Part shown: piece after piece, positions 54,077-63,640 of the stretch
Position numbering within the stretch: the first letter of the stretch is position 1
Layout: each line of letters opens with the position of its first letter
Position numbers and translations under genes: made by a program
Source: Paenibacillus sp. A3
Lineage (GTDB): Bacteria > Bacillota > Bacilli > Paenibacillales > NBRC-103111
Direction: 5' to 3'
NCBI RefSeq assembly: GCF_001399685.1
Contig: NZ_JTHN01000136.1
Coordinates: 1-64,000, forward strand
Length of the DNA stretch: 64,000 bases
Notes under the pieces: generated by a model
Database searches by the model: none
Seen by the model: the letters and a program-made list of their open reading frames with translations, nothing else
Told to the model about the DNA's origin: nothing

Positions 54077-54825
54077 TGGATCATGCCTCCTCCATTGCCG
54101 GCTCGCCGCTCATCGATCAAGGCGTTGAGTTTGCGAATGGCTTCCCCTATGCCGCCCAGCGAGTCGATGAGTCCGTATCGGACGGCATCCGCACCGATGA
54201 CCGTCGTGCCGATGTCACGCGTGAGCTCGCCCGTTTTGAACATCAGTTCTTTGAATTTCTCCTCGTCGACCCGGGAATGCCGGGTGACGAACCGGATAAC
54301 CCGCTCCTGCATTTTGTCCAAATATTCGAAGGTCTGGGGGACGCCGATCACCAGACCGTTCAGACGGATCGGATGAATCGTCATCGTCGCCGTTTCGGCT
54401 ATGATTGAATAGTTAGCCGAGACCGCAATCGGAACTCCGATGCTGTGCCCGCCGCCGAGTACAAGCGTTACCGTCGGTTTGGACAACGTAGAGATCATCT
54501 CGGCGATTGCCAGCCCGGCTTCCACGTCTCCGCCCACCGTATTCAAAATAATGAGCACGCCTTCGATTTTCGCGTTCTGCTCCGCGGCGACAAGCTGCGG
54601 AATCAAATGCTCGTACTTGGTCGTCTTGTTTTGCGGCGGCAGAACGATATGACCCTCGACCTGCCCGATAATGGTCATGCAAAAAATGTTGGATTCGGTG
54701 GCAGGCGCGGCTGTCTGCCCCAGCTGCTGAATCGCATCGACCGTTGCGCTTTTGCGTCCTTCTTCCGTCGTCGGCGCCTGGGGCGGTTGCACCGGCTGCT
54801 GCTCTTGTTTATCTTTGGATTGCAT
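54073..54825 (-). CDS. tepA: ClpP-like serine protease TepA
   Basis: 250 residues, ClpP-fold. TepA (translocation-enhancing protein) is implicated in protein export and in degrading small acid-soluble spore proteins during outgrowth in Bacillus. The catalytic Ser is in [16 protein letters not shown], with a His in the [13 protein letters not shown] helix. An N-terminal Gln/Pro-rich tail of about 45 residues precedes the fold. The start chosen is ATG 54825, nine bases after GGAGGG; an upstream ATG at 54834 abuts that site and longer extensions are non-coding in appearance. Confidence 0.92.
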   Translation of the reverse strand: MQSKDKQEQQPVQPPQAPTTEEGRKSATVDAIQQLGQTAAPATESNIFCMTIIGQVEGHIVLPPQNKTTKYEHLIPQLVAAEQNAKIEGVLIILNTVGGDVEAGLAIAEMISTLSKPTVTLVLGGGHSIGVPIAVSANYSIIAETATMTIHPIRLNGLVIGVPQTFEYLDKMQERVIRFVTRHSRVDEEKFKELMFKTGELTRDIGTTVIGADAVRYGLIDSLGGIGEAIRKLNALIDERRAGNGGGMIQ

Positions 54826-54912
54826 GAAGAACATCCCTCCGTTAGCTGAAATGTCCTTGTTAGTATGGTGCAGTCGGGCAAAACTATGCGGGGCGCCGAA
54901 TATGGGTATACG

Positions 54913-54964
54913 AAAAAAAGACCGCGTAAAGCGCGGGAAATAATCCCCGTTTACGTGGTCTTTA
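54913..54964 (-). terminator. Terminator of rnjB
   Basis: Minus strand: AAGACC / GGTCTT and CGTAAA / TTTACG stem segments with small bulges, closing on a GGG/CCC helix, followed by seven T. Confidence 0.85.
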
Positions 54965-55023
54965 CACAAAACCGCTTTTATAAACTCTATCCTCAAGTGA
55001 GTTCGTATGACTGGTGGGAAGTT

Positions 55024-56700
55024 TTACACTTCCATGATGATTGGCAAAATCATCGGTCTTCTTCGGGTTTGCTCATATAAAAATCGGCCGAGTGCGTCTT
55101 TGACATGGGTTTTGAGCGAAGCCCATTCATTGACATTTTCGTTCATTAAGCGATGGAGCGTGCTCGTCACGATCCGGTTTGCTTCTTCCAGCAGTCCTTC
55201 CGACTCTCGTACGTATACGAAGCCGCGAGAGATGATATCTGGACCGGACAGGATCGTCCCGTCCTGCTTGCTGAGCGTTACGACGACGACCAGAATGCCG
55301 TCTTGGGACAACAGCTTGCGGTCGCGCAACACGATGTTGCCGACGTCGCCGACACCGAGGCCGTCGATGAGAACGTTGCCTGCCGGCACCTTGGAACCTT
55401 TGCGGGCAACGCCGTCCTGAATTTCCACCGTATCGCCGTTATCCACGATAAAAATATCTTCGCGCGCGATGCCGACCGATTCGGCAAGCATCCCGTGCTG
55501 GCGAAGCATCCGATACTCTCCGTGAATCGGTATAAAATATTTAGGACGCATAATATTCAGCATCAGCTTTAATTCTTCCTGGCTGCCGTGTCCGGATACG
55601 TGTACCCCTGTGATCGAGCCAGGCCCATAGATGACATGCGCGCCAATGCGCATCAATTCGTCCACCGTACGACCTACGTACCGCTCATTTCCGGGAATCG
55701 GCGTAGCGGCGATGATGACGGTGTCGCCGGGCAAAATGTCCATCTTGCGATGCGTGGAGCGGGCCATCCGCGTCAGCGCCGACATCGGCTCGCCCTGAGA
55801 CCCTGTAGATAGAATGGCTACGCGGTCGGCCGCGAGCTTGTTCACTTCCTCCGGTTCGATCAGCATGCCATCCGGAACGCGCAAGTAGCCCAGTTCGCTG
55901 GCGATGCTCACGACATTCACCATGCTCCGCCCGATCACGGTCAGCTTGCGGCGGGTCGATTCGCACGCGTCAATGACCTGCTGAATCCGGTGAATGTTGG
56001 AGGCGAAGGTCGCGATAACGACGCGCTGCTTCGCTTTGCGGAATACGTCTTCGATTTCCGCGCCTACGCTGCGCTCCGAACCGGTATAGCCCGGACGCTC
56101 CGCGTTCGTACTATCCGATAACAGTGCAATAACGCCTTTGCGGCCGATCGCTGCCATCTGGTGAAGATCCGCGTACTGTTCGTTGACCGGCGTCTGGTCG
56201 AACTTAAAGTCACCGGTATGAACCACATTGCCTTCCGGCGTCTCCAAGCATACCCCTACCGAGTCGGGAATACTATGGTTCGTCTTAAAGAACGTGGCGG
56301 TCATGCAGCCGAGCTTCAATTCCGATTCGGCCGTAATAACGATCCGTTTCGTTTCCCCGAGCAGATTCGCTTCCTTCAGCTTCATCTCGATCAGACCCAT
56401 GGTCAGCCTCGTTCCGTACACCGGAACGTTCAGGTGCTTAAGAACGTAAGGCAAACCGCCGATATGATCCTCGTGGCCGTGTGTAATGACGATTCCGCGC
56501 ACTTTATCGCGATTTTCCGTCAAGTAAGAAATATCGGGAATGACGATATCGATCCCGAGCATATCTTCCTCCGGAAATTTCAATCCGCAGTCTACGACTA
56601 CAATATCGTTCGCATATTGAACGACATACATGTTCTTCCCGATTTCACCCACGCCGCCCAGGGCGAAAATCGTTAATTTGTCTATATTTTTCTTGGACAA
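55024..56700 (-). CDS. rnjB: Ribonuclease J (RnjB position)
   Basis: 558 residues. A beta-CASP metallo-beta-lactamase RNase with endo- and 5'-exonuclease activity. The metal motif is THGHEDHIGGLPYV, with HTGDFKFD, LLSDSTNAERPGYT and the beta-CASP loops (SGHGSQEELKLMLNIMRPKY, IPIHGEYRML). The start is TTG 56700, nine bases after GAGGAGG; the TTG at 56718 lies in that site. The position between dapA and tepA matches B. subtilis ymfA (rnjB). It has its own promoter and terminator. Confidence 0.95.
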   Translation of the reverse strand: MSKKNIDKLTIFALGGVGEIGKNMYVVQYANDIVVVDCGLKFPEEDMLGIDIVIPDISYLTENRDKVRGIVITHGHEDHIGGLPYVLKHLNVPVYGTRLTMGLIEMKLKEANLLGETKRIVITAESELKLGCMTATFFKTNHSIPDSVGVCLETPEGNVVHTGDFKFDQTPVNEQYADLHQMAAIGRKGVIALLSDSTNAERPGYTGSERSVGAEIEDVFRKAKQRVVIATFASNIHRIQQVIDACESTRRKLTVIGRSMVNVVSIASELGYLRVPDGMLIEPEEVNKLAADRVAILSTGSQGEPMSALTRMARSTHRKMDILPGDTVIIAATPIPGNERYVGRTVDELMRIGAHVIYGPGSITGVHVSGHGSQEELKLMLNIMRPKYFIPIHGEYRMLRQHGMLAESVGIAREDIFIVDNGDTVEIQDGVARKGSKVPAGNVLIDGLGVGDVGNIVLRDRKLLSQDGILVVVVTLSKQDGTILSGPDIISRGFVYVRESEGLLEEANRIVTSTLHRLMNENVNEWASLKTHVKDALGRFLYEQTRRRPMILPIIMEV

Positions 56701-56787
56701 GTAACTAAACCTCCTCAATGTAATTGACGACGATTTCCATATGATTAATCAAAACCAAATTTTAACCGCACCAGTCACTTGACATTC

Positions 56788-56817
56788 ATTATACATGAAA
56801 AAAATGACTCTTTACAA
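56788..56817 (-). promoter_or_regulatory. rnjB promoter
   Basis: TTGTAA (56817-56812), 18-bp spacer, TATAAT (56793-56788), about 90 bp upstream of the TTG start. Confidence 0.7.
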
Positions 56818-56869
56818 GTGAGCCGGTCAATCGGCCATCCACCTTGCGTAATTCGTATTATTCCCAAAA

Positions 56870-56900
56870 CAAAAAAAACCGATGCCGCAGGGCACCGGTT
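56870..56900 (-). terminator. Terminator of dapA
   Basis: Minus strand: AACCGGTGCC / GGCATCGGTT stem (10 bp, one wobble) with a CTGC loop, followed by eight T. It ends the dpaAB-asd-dapG-dapA unit. Confidence 0.9.
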
Positions 56901-56908
56901 CGCAAAGC

Positions 56909-57784
56909 TTATGCAAAAAGCGAAGCGATAAATTGTTTTTCTTGTTCCGTGACGTCCACGAGCGGCAGGCGAACCCCGCCCACGCGCAGTCCTTTCAGGT
57001 TAAGCGCATGCTTGACCGGAGCCGGGCTCGGTACGCGGTGAGGGCATAAGAACAGCCCGCGGAACACCGGAAGCAGTCGACCATGAAGCCTCGCCGCCTC
57101 TTTGACTTCGCCCTGCAAGTAGCAATCGATCATCGTTCTCATTTCTTTGCCGATTACATGGCTCGCAACGCTAACGATTCCCCGCGCTCCGACCGCCAAA
57201 GCGGGAAGCGTGGCGCTATCGTCGCCGCTGTAGACAAGAAAGCCCGGTGCGGCGCCGGTAATGATCTGCGTCAGCTGGTCCGTATCCGTGCAATCCTTCG
57301 TCGCAACGATGTTTGGAATGTGCGACAAACGAATCGTCGTTTCCGGATCGATATTGACACCGGTCCGCCCGGGCACGTTATAAAGGATGATCGGTATGTT
57401 AACCGACTCGGCAATGGCTTTGTAATGCTGGTACAGTCCTTCTTGCGAAGGCCGGTTGTAGTACGGCGCCACCAGTAGCAGCGCATCGACACCCAACTTT
57501 TCGGCCGCTTGCGACAAATGAATGGAGTGAGCGGTATCGTAGCTGCCGGTCCCTGCAATAATCTTGCAGCGGCCGCGCGCGTGCTTTACGGCCCTTTGAA
57601 AACTTTCGAGCTTCTCTTCTTCCGTTAGTGTAGGAGATTCGCCGGTTGTGCCGCAGATAACGAGACTGTCGCTTTGCTGCTCCTCGATCAAGTAGTCCAT
57701 CACGTTCTCAAATTGCGCCCAGTCGATGTTAAGCTTGTCATCGAACGGCGTAACCATGGCGGTTATCATTGTGCCAAAATCCAC
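56909..57784 (-). CDS. dapA: 4-hydroxy-tetrahydrodipicolinate synthase
   Basis: 291 residues, TIM barrel. It condenses pyruvate with aspartate semialdehyde, giving the precursor for both lysine/diaminopimelate and spore dipicolinate. The Schiff-base Lys is in IVATKDCTD and the catalytic Tyr in IILYNVPGRTGVN. GTTGESPTLTEEEK binds pyruvate. Last gene of the dpaA-dpaB-asd-dapG-dapA cluster and followed by a strong terminator. Its product is the direct substrate of DpaAB. Confidence 0.97.
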   Translation of the reverse strand: MDFGTMITAMVTPFDDKLNIDWAQFENVMDYLIEEQQSDSLVICGTTGESPTLTEEEKLESFQRAVKHARGRCKIIAGTGSYDTAHSIHLSQAAEKLGVDALLLVAPYYNRPSQEGLYQHYKAIAESVNIPIILYNVPGRTGVNIDPETTIRLSHIPNIVATKDCTDTDQLTQIITGAAPGFLVYSGDDSATLPALAVGARGIVSVASHVIGKEMRTMIDCYLQGEVKEAARLHGRLLPVFRGLFLCPHRVPSPAPVKHALNLKGLRVGGVRLPLVDVTEQEKQFIASLFA

Positions 57785-57812
57785 GTGTTGTCTCCTCCTA
57801 AAACATTATGCG

Positions 57813-59030
57813 TTATCTATGGAGCTCGAATTTGCGGTGCAGCGCACGGACGGCTTTGACCATGTCGTCGCCTTGCACCAATACCCAGATGGTCGTATTC
57901 GAATCGGCAGATTGCAGAATTTGGATGTCTTCTTCCGTAAGCGCTTCGACAATGTGGGCCATGATGCCGGGTACTCCGTTCATTCCCGCCCCGATGATCG
58001 ATACTTTCGCGCAGTTCGGCGTGATGTGCGGCGTATAGCCCATTCCCTGAAGCGTTTCGGCTGCCCGCTCCGCTTCATGATCAAAGACCGTGTACACGAC
58101 GCCGGACGGGTTGACGTTAATAAAATCGACGCTGATTCGCTGCCGCGCCATCGCTTTAAATACATTAAGCTGAAGATCGTAGCTGCCTTCCTGAGGCGCT
58201 ACCCGAATTTGCGAGATATTCGGCACGTGAGCGATGCCCGTCACAAACCGGTCCTGCACGGTCCCGGATTCACTCCGAAGCGCATCGGCATGCGTAACAA
58301 GCGTACCTTTATCCTTGGAAAACGTGGAGCGCACTCTTACCGGAATTCCGGCATTCATAGCGACTTCTACCGCTCTGGGATGAATAACCTTCGCGCCTAA
58401 ATGCGCCATGTTGCAGATTTCCATATAAGAGACGACCGAAAGCGGTCTTGCTTCTTCCACGATCCGCGGATCTGCCGTCAAAATACCGCTCACATCTGTG
58501 AAGATCTCGACGAGCTCCGCATTTAAAGCCGCTCCAAGCGCGGTAGCCGACGTGTCGCTTCCGCCCCGGCCGAGCGTCGTGAAATCGCCTGTCGCCGTCT
58601 CGCCTTGAAAGCCGGCGACGATGACGACGTTCCCCTGCTCCAGCAGTTCAAGCATCCGCCCCGGCCGAATCGTCACGATTTGAGCATTGCCGTGTTCGTC
58701 ATTCGTTAAGATTCCCGCTTGCGCGCCGGTTAAAGCAACGGCAGGAATCCCCTCGGCATTCAGTAGACTGCACAGCGTAGCGGCCGAGATGAATTCGCCG
58801 CAGCATAGCAGCATATCCCTTTCGCGCGCAGGCAGTGTATTTCCATTTTGACCAATCCAATCCAGTAGCGTGTCCGTTGCGTAAGGCTCTCCTCTGCGAC
58901 CCATAGCCGAAACAACAACAACCGTTTTGTATTCTTGGTTCAAAGCATCTTGGATGTGTTCAATAACGTGTGTTCTAGCCTCGGCTGTGGAAAGAGATGT
59001 GCCTCCGAATTTTTGCACCAAGATCCTCAT
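57813..59030 (-). CDS. dapG: Aspartate kinase (DapG type)
   Basis: 405 residues. It phosphorylates aspartate, the first step toward lysine, diaminopimelate and dipicolinate. The kinase part starts MRILVQKFGGTSLSTAEART and contains GFQGETATGDFTTLGRGGSD, with two ACT domains at the C-terminus (ISQIRVAPQEGSYD, VSIIGAGMNGVPGIMA). In B. subtilis DapG is the diaminopimelate-inhibited isozyme. ATG 59030 has GGGGAGAG five bases away; the upstream ATG 59051 is weak. dapA follows 28 bp later. Confidence 0.95.
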   Translation of the reverse strand: MRILVQKFGGTSLSTAEARTHVIEHIQDALNQEYKTVVVVSAMGRRGEPYATDTLLDWIGQNGNTLPARERDMLLCCGEFISAATLCSLLNAEGIPAVALTGAQAGILTNDEHGNAQIVTIRPGRMLELLEQGNVVIVAGFQGETATGDFTTLGRGGSDTSATALGAALNAELVEIFTDVSGILTADPRIVEEARPLSVVSYMEICNMAHLGAKVIHPRAVEVAMNAGIPVRVRSTFSKDKGTLVTHADALRSESGTVQDRFVTGIAHVPNISQIRVAPQEGSYDLQLNVFKAMARQRISVDFINVNPSGVVYTVFDHEAERAAETLQGMGYTPHITPNCAKVSIIGAGMNGVPGIMAHIVEALTEEDIQILQSADSNTTIWVLVQGDDMVKAVRALHRKFELHR

Positions 59031-59074
59031 GTGATCTCTCCCCTTGTCCATGTGCCATAGTTAATAGCAAAATT

Positions 59075-59103
59075 CTGGCTTCCTGAGTGTCTCAGAAAGC
59101 CAG
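59075..59103 (-). other. Hairpin between asd and dapG
   Basis: Minus strand: CTGGCTTTCTGAG / CTCAGGAAGCCAG (12 of 13 pairs) with an ACA loop, followed by AATTTTGC. It may terminate a share of transcripts or stabilise an upstream segment. No lysine-riboswitch features were found here. Confidence 0.65.
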
Positions 59104-59114
59104 TTTAGTTCCAT

Positions 59115-60155
59115 TTATTGCTGCTCGATCGCGATGTATTCGGCAATTTGAACGGCGTTCCATGCCGCTCCCTTAAGCAGGTTGTCGGATACGATCCACA
59201 GATTGAGGGCTCTCGGGTTGCTAAGATCGCGGCGGATACGGCCGACGAACGTTTCCAGCTTGCCTGTCGCTTCCGTAGCCAGCGGATACAACTGTTCGTC
59301 AGCGTTATCCTGTACCACGATCCCCGGTGCGTCAGCCAGCAGGCGTTTCACCTCTTCGATGTCGAAATCTTGCTTCAGCTCGACATAAACCGATTCGGAA
59401 TGGCCGTAAACGACCGGAATCCGCACGCAAGTCGCGGTGACTTCCAGCGTTTCGTCGCCCATGATTTTTTTCGTTTCGTTGATCATTTTCATTTCTTCGT
59501 AAGTAAAGCCATTGTCCACAAATTTGTCGATTTGCGGAATAGCGTTGAATGCGATTTGATGCTTGACCGGCAAAGAGCCTACCGGCAAAATTTGCGGCTC
59601 GACAGCGTTTCCTTCCAGCACTTCGCGAGACTGTCGAAGCATCTCGTTAATCGCGCTGGCGCCTGCGCCGGATACCGCTTGGTAAGTGGAAACTATGATG
59701 CGGGAAATGCCGAAACGGTCGTAAAGCGGCTTCAGCGTTTGTACCATTTGAATCGTAGAGCAGTTCGGGTTGGCAATCACGCCTTTGTGGTCGCTGACTT
59801 TGTCGATGTTTACCTCAGGCACGACAAGCGGCGTTTCCGGGTCCATCCGGAACGCGCTGGTGTTGTCGATGCATACGGTTCCGTGCTTGATCGCTTCCGG
59901 AACCAGTGCCCGGCTGACGTCGCCTCCTGCGCTGAACAGGGCAATGTCCACGCCTTTGAAGCTGTCCGGCGTTGCTTCTTCAATCGTCACTTCACGGCCT
60001 TTGAACTGAAGTTTCTTGCCTGCGGACCGGGCCGAGGACAAGAGCTTCAGCTCTTGGATGGGGAAATTCCGTTCAGCCAGCAAACGGAGGATCTGTTCTC
60101 CTACGGCACCTGTCGCGCCTACTACTGCGACGTTAAACAACTTTTGATTCGACAT
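59115..60155 (-). CDS. asd: Aspartate-semialdehyde dehydrogenase
   Basis: 346 residues. It reduces aspartyl phosphate to aspartate semialdehyde using NADPH. The nucleotide motif is VVGATGAVGEQIL and the active-site Cys is in ANPNCSTIQMVQ; the substrate region is STYQAVSGAGASAINEM and later AFNAIPQI. Shared by lysine, threonine and dipicolinate supply. Lies 44 bp after dpaB and 64 bp plus a hairpin before dapG. Confidence 0.97.
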   Translation of the reverse strand: MSNQKLFNVAVVGATGAVGEQILRLLAERNFPIQELKLLSSARSAGKKLQFKGREVTIEEATPDSFKGVDIALFSAGGDVSRALVPEAIKHGTVCIDNTSAFRMDPETPLVVPEVNIDKVSDHKGVIANPNCSTIQMVQTLKPLYDRFGISRIIVSTYQAVSGAGASAINEMLRQSREVLEGNAVEPQILPVGSLPVKHQIAFNAIPQIDKFVDNGFTYEEMKMINETKKIMGDETLEVTATCVRIPVVYGHSESVYVELKQDFDIEEVKRLLADAPGIVVQDNADEQLYPLATEATGKLETFVGRIRRDLSNPRALNLWIVSDNLLKGAAWNAVQIAEYIAIEQQ

Positions 60156-60198
60156 GTATTGTCCTCTCCCCTAAAGATAAATGATAAAAAATGCAGGA

Positions 60199-60792
60199 TC
60201 AGTAATGAAACCGTTCAATCAGCATCGGCTGCAGCTGCTTGCCCTGAAGGGCCGCCTCGCAAGCTTCCATAATCAAATCCATGCGCGCCACAAGCGAATT
60301 CGGCTTGACCGTCGGCGCATCCTGTCCGAACGGGACGAAATAAATGTTTTTGGTAATCAGAAGCTTACCGATATTCGTGGCGTTCAGTCCCAATCCGTCA
60401 TTTGTCGAAATCGCCAGCACGAGCGGTCTCCCGTTGCGCATTTGCGCTTTGGCCGCCATCAGCACGGGACTTTCCGTCATGGCGTTAGCAAGCTTACTGG
60501 TCGTATTCCCGGTACAAGGAGCAATCACCATTATGTCTAGGAGTTTCGAAGGACCGAGCGGTTCTGCATCTACAATTGAAGAAATAATATCATTTCCTGT
60601 GATCTCTTTCAACTCTTTTTGCCAATTTGCCGATGTGCCGAAACGCGTGTCCGTGGTCATGATCGTATTGGATACGATGGGCACGACTTTGGCCCCGGCA
60701 TCGACAAAGCGCCGGATTTGCGGCATCGTTTCTTCAAACGTGCAGTGAGAGCCGGTCAACGCGAAGCCCACCGTCAATTGATCCCAATTCAT
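60199..60792 (-). CDS. dpaB: Dipicolinate synthase subunit B
   Basis: 197 residues, a flavoprotein-like Rossmann fold (VGFALTGSHCTFEETMPQIR, VIAPCTGNTTSKLANAMTES). With DpaA it makes dipicolinic acid from (hydroxy)tetrahydrodipicolinate in the mother cell. Its ATG overlaps the dpaA stop (ATGA), so the two subunits are coupled. Length matches B. subtilis SpoVFB (about 200). Confidence 0.96.
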   Translation of the reverse strand: MNWDQLTVGFALTGSHCTFEETMPQIRRFVDAGAKVVPIVSNTIMTTDTRFGTSANWQKELKEITGNDIISSIVDAEPLGPSKLLDIMVIAPCTGNTTSKLANAMTESPVLMAAKAQMRNGRPLVLAISTNDGLGLNATNIGKLLITKNIYFVPFGQDAPTVKPNSLVARMDLIMEACEAALQGKQLQPMLIERFHY

Positions 60793-61688
60793 TCCCCGTT
60801 CCTCCTTCGTCTTGCGTCCTCCATGATGATGCGGGTAAGCGTATCGGCAATGATGCGCCCGGCCGTCTTCGGGGCGACAATCCCGGGCAGCCCCGGCGCA
60901 AGCATCGCCTTCACCCCCCGTTTTTCGGCATAGCGGAAATCGGTTCCGCCCGGCTTGGAAGCAAGATCGATAATAATGGCGCGATGCGGGATATTGGCGA
61001 TCACTTGAGCGGTAACCACCATGGCCGGGATGGTGTTGAACAGCAAATCCACTTGGGATACGTGGGAAATCAGCTCTTGCGTATAGAAGGGGTTCATTCC
61101 CATCTCGATCGCGCGGGCGTAATATTCAGGCTTGTTGACGCCTACCCTGACCTTCGCGCCCATGCCTTGCAGCGTACGGGCAAGCGTCGCTCCGGTTCTT
61201 CCGAAGCCAAGCACCATGGATTCCGAGCCGTGAATGGTGATATCCGTGTTCTGAATCGCCATCATCACCGCGCCTTCGGCTGTCGGAATGGAGTTGTAAA
61301 TCGCCACATCGTCACGGTCGAACAATTCGATCAGCCCGATGCCTTCGTTCGAGCATAATTCACGTAAGTAAGGTTTGGCCATGCCCGTAAAAACGATAGC
61401 ATGTTTCGGCAGAGCAGCTATATGTTCAGGGGTAAGTCGCAATTCCTTGGATGAAAACAGACTGTCCACATTTCCTTGATCGTCCGTCCCAACGGCAGGC
61501 AAAATGACGGCATCCAAAGCCACAAGCGCTTCGGGCGTCAATTCTGCCTTGGTGATCCCGCTTGAACCGTTCTGCAAATTATCAAAGCCGAACAAGAAGA
61601 CGGATGCGTCGAGTTCGGAGCATTTATGAATCACTTCGAGCTGCCTGGCATCGCCGCCGATCAACGCTACTTGAATCCCGGTCAGCAT
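60789..61688 (-). CDS. dpaA: Dipicolinate synthase subunit A
   Basis: 299 residues. An NAD(P)-dependent dehydrogenase-like subunit with VALIGGDARQLEVIHKCSEL at the N-terminus and the nucleotide-binding VLGFGRTGATLARTLQGMGA in the second half; IIDLASKPGGTDFRYAEKRG is family-typical. First gene of the dpaA-dpaB-asd-dapG-dapA run. GAGGTGA precedes ATG 61688, and a sigma-K like promoter lies upstream, consistent with mother-cell expression. Confidence 0.96.
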   Translation of the reverse strand: MLTGIQVALIGGDARQLEVIHKCSELDASVFLFGFDNLQNGSSGITKAELTPEALVALDAVILPAVGTDDQGNVDSLFSSKELRLTPEHIAALPKHAIVFTGMAKPYLRELCSNEGIGLIELFDRDDVAIYNSIPTAEGAVMMAIQNTDITIHGSESMVLGFGRTGATLARTLQGMGAKVRVGVNKPEYYARAIEMGMNPFYTQELISHVSQVDLLFNTIPAMVVTAQVIANIPHRAIIIDLASKPGGTDFRYAEKRGVKAMLAPGLPGIVAPKTAGRIIADTLTRIIMEDARRRRNGE

Positions 61689-61724
61689 TCATTCTCACCT
61701 CTTTCCATGTCGCTCTCGATAAAT

Positions 61725-61752
61725 CATCTTATGCGACAGCCCAGAGAGGGGT
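61725..61752 (-). promoter_or_regulatory. Possible sigma-K promoter of dpaA
   Basis: AC (61752-61751), 17-bp spacer, CATAAGATG (61733-61725), close to the sigma-K pattern AC-N16/17-CATANNNTA but one base off at the end. B. subtilis dpaAB is sigma-K controlled. Confidence 0.5.
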
Positions 61753-61803
61753 TCCAGCAGATCAAGCCCCAAACGACGGCGGCACGCAACGTCCGGCGGC
61801 CAA

Positions 61804-61855
61804 CAAAAAAGCGCTCTTCCGTCAAGCCGAATTGCCGGCCTGCGGAAAAGCGCTT
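61804..61855 (-). terminator. Terminator of dut
   Basis: Minus strand: AGCGCT / AGCGCT outer stem with inner TTCCG / CGGAA, followed by TTTTTTG, just after the dut stop. Confidence 0.8.
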
Positions 61856-61871
61856 GGATCGTCCGTCTTCC

Positions 61872-62327
61872 TTATTTTGTTCCCGTATGCCCGAAGCCAC
61901 CCGCTCCGCGTTCCGTCTCGTCCAGCTCGCTTACTTCTGTCAGCGTAATAAGCGGCACCGTTTGGAACACCATTTGCGCGATGCGCTCGTTACGGTTGAT
62001 GGTGAACGTTTCTTTGCCGTGATTGATCAGCAGTACCTTGACTTCGCCGCGATAATCGGCATCGATCGTACCCGGCGTGTTCAAGGATGTGATCCCGTGT
62101 TTAAAAGCAAGCCCGCTTCGCGGACGGATCTGGGCTTCCAGCCCTGCCGGCATGGCAAGCGAAAACCCGGTCGGAATGAGCGCCCGTTCGCCCGGCCCTA
62201 GATCGACCGGCTCGCTTACGGCCGCGTACAGGTCGAAGCCGCTGGCCAGCTCGGACATTTTTTGCGGCAGCGCGATATCTTCGTTCCCCGGCAGCCGTTT
62301 AATGAACACTTCGATTCGTTCAGACAA
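61872..62327 (-). CDS. dut: dUTP diphosphatase
   Basis: 151 residues, trimeric dUTPase family, hydrolysing dUTP to dUMP and diphosphate. The five motifs are recognisable: [45 protein letters not shown] and [10 protein letters not shown]. The start is TTG 62327, six bases after AGGAGGG; upstream ATG extensions lie in the preceding gene. It overlaps the end of mlpA by eight bases. In B. subtilis ymxH sits at this place, so dut here is a difference in the neighbourhood. Confidence 0.93.
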   Translation of the reverse strand: MSERIEVFIKRLPGNEDIALPQKMSELASGFDLYAAVSEPVDLGPGERALIPTGFSLAMPAGLEAQIRPRSGLAFKHGITSLNTPGTIDADYRGEVKVLLINHGKETFTINRNERIAQMVFQTVPLITLTEVSELDETERGAGGFGHTGTK

Positions 62328-63570
62328 GCTGATCCCTCCTAAATCCGGCGATGGCATCATTCGTCTGCCCGACCATAGCCAATGCAAACGGCACGGACAG
62401 CATCTCCGCCGTCAGCGCTTGTACTTGCTCCATCTCCACGCTTTCGATACGCTGTATCATTTCATCCAGATTGTAATGTCTGCCCAGCATTAACTCGTTT
62501 TTCCCGATCCGGTTCATCCGGCTGCTGGTGCTCTCCAGGCTTAAAATCAAGCTGCCCTTCATCTGTTCCTTGCCCTTCTTCAGCTCGGTCGGGGTCAGTC
62601 CCTTCTCCTTGATGTCGGCCAGCAGTTCAAGCGTCACCTTAAGCACTTCTTCGGTCTGCTTAGGCGCCGTACCGGTATAGACGGTAAACAGCCCCCCGTC
62701 CTGGTAGGAGGAATGATAGGAATATACCGAGTAGGCCAGTCCGCGTTTCTCGCGGATTTCCTGAAACAACCGGGAGCTCATGCCGCCGCCGATCGCATTG
62801 TTCAGCAGGATCATCGCATACAGCCGGTCGTCCTTCGCAGCCAGCCCCGGCAGCGATAAACAGATATGGTTTTGCTCGGTTTTCTTCTGATGATACTCGG
62901 AATTGCTCCGGAACGCCAAAGGCTCAAGCGGGGCCTGCGAGCCCGCATTCGCGAAGCTGCCGAAATGCTTCTCGATCAAGCCCACGACATCGTCGTTAAT
63001 GTTGCCGGCGATGCTGATGACCGTATTGGCAATCGTGTACTTCGACTTCATATACTCCTTGAGCGTATCGGAGGTCATCGCCGCGAGATTGCTCTGCGTG
63101 CCGATGATGGTGCGTCCGAGCGAATGTCCGCCGAAAGCGGCCCGGGCAATCAGATCATGCACCATATCATCCGGGGTATCTTCATACATCGCGATTTCTT
63201 CGTAAATGACATTTTTTTCTTTTTCCAATTCCGTCTCATCGAACACCGAACCGAAAAACATATCGGAGAGCACTTCCACTGCGAGCGGCAGATGCTCGTC
63301 CAGCACCTTGCAATAATAGCAAGTGTACTCCTTGGAAGTGAAGGCGTTCACGTTGCCTCCGATGCCGTCGAAAATTTCAGCGATATCTTTGGCGGAGTAT
63401 TTTTCCGTGCCCTTGAAGAGCATATGCTCGATAAAATGCGAAATGCCGTTGTTCGTCTCATTTTCGCTGCGCGATCCGGTTTTGACCCAGATGCCGAAAG
63501 CAACGGAGCGGCACGTCGGAATTTTCTCAATGACGAGCCGCAGTCCGTTGGTAAGTGTGTATTTGTCCAA
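62320..63570 (-). CDS. mlpA: M16 family zinc peptidase (MlpA/YmxG)
   Basis: 416 residues. Active M16 motif [20 protein letters not shown] (HxxEH) with the second-helix Glu pair in [21 protein letters not shown]-terminal [20 protein letters not shown] is typical of processing-peptidase-like proteins. The position between ylxY and dpaA matches mlpA of B. subtilis. The start is TTG 63570 ([18 protein letters not shown]) ten bases after GGAGG; the earlier in-frame part is unlikely. Third M16 protein of the window, distinct from YmfF/YmfH. Confidence 0.94.
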   Translation of the reverse strand: MDKYTLTNGLRLVIEKIPTCRSVAFGIWVKTGSRSENETNNGISHFIEHMLFKGTEKYSAKDIAEIFDGIGGNVNAFTSKEYTCYYCKVLDEHLPLAVEVLSDMFFGSVFDETELEKEKNVIYEEIAMYEDTPDDMVHDLIARAAFGGHSLGRTIIGTQSNLAAMTSDTLKEYMKSKYTIANTVISIAGNINDDVVGLIEKHFGSFANAGSQAPLEPLAFRSNSEYHQKKTEQNHICLSLPGLAAKDDRLYAMILLNNAIGGGMSSRLFQEIREKRGLAYSVYSYHSSYQDGGLFTVYTGTAPKQTEEVLKVTLELLADIKEKGLTPTELKKGKEQMKGSLILSLESTSSRMNRIGKNELMLGRHYNLDEMIQRIESVEMEQVQALTAEMLSVPFALAMVGQTNDAIAGFRRDQLV

Positions 63571-63640
63571 ACGCTTTAAGCCTCCTCGGTACGGCGAAGT
63601 CTTGATTCCCCTGTATAGGTATAACATTCTGATATTACCA

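Noticed and set aside
59071-59103. Possible lysine riboswitch or T-box ahead of dapG
   Set aside because: Only a single short hairpin is present in a 64-bp gap; there is no room for, or trace of, either RNA's conserved core.
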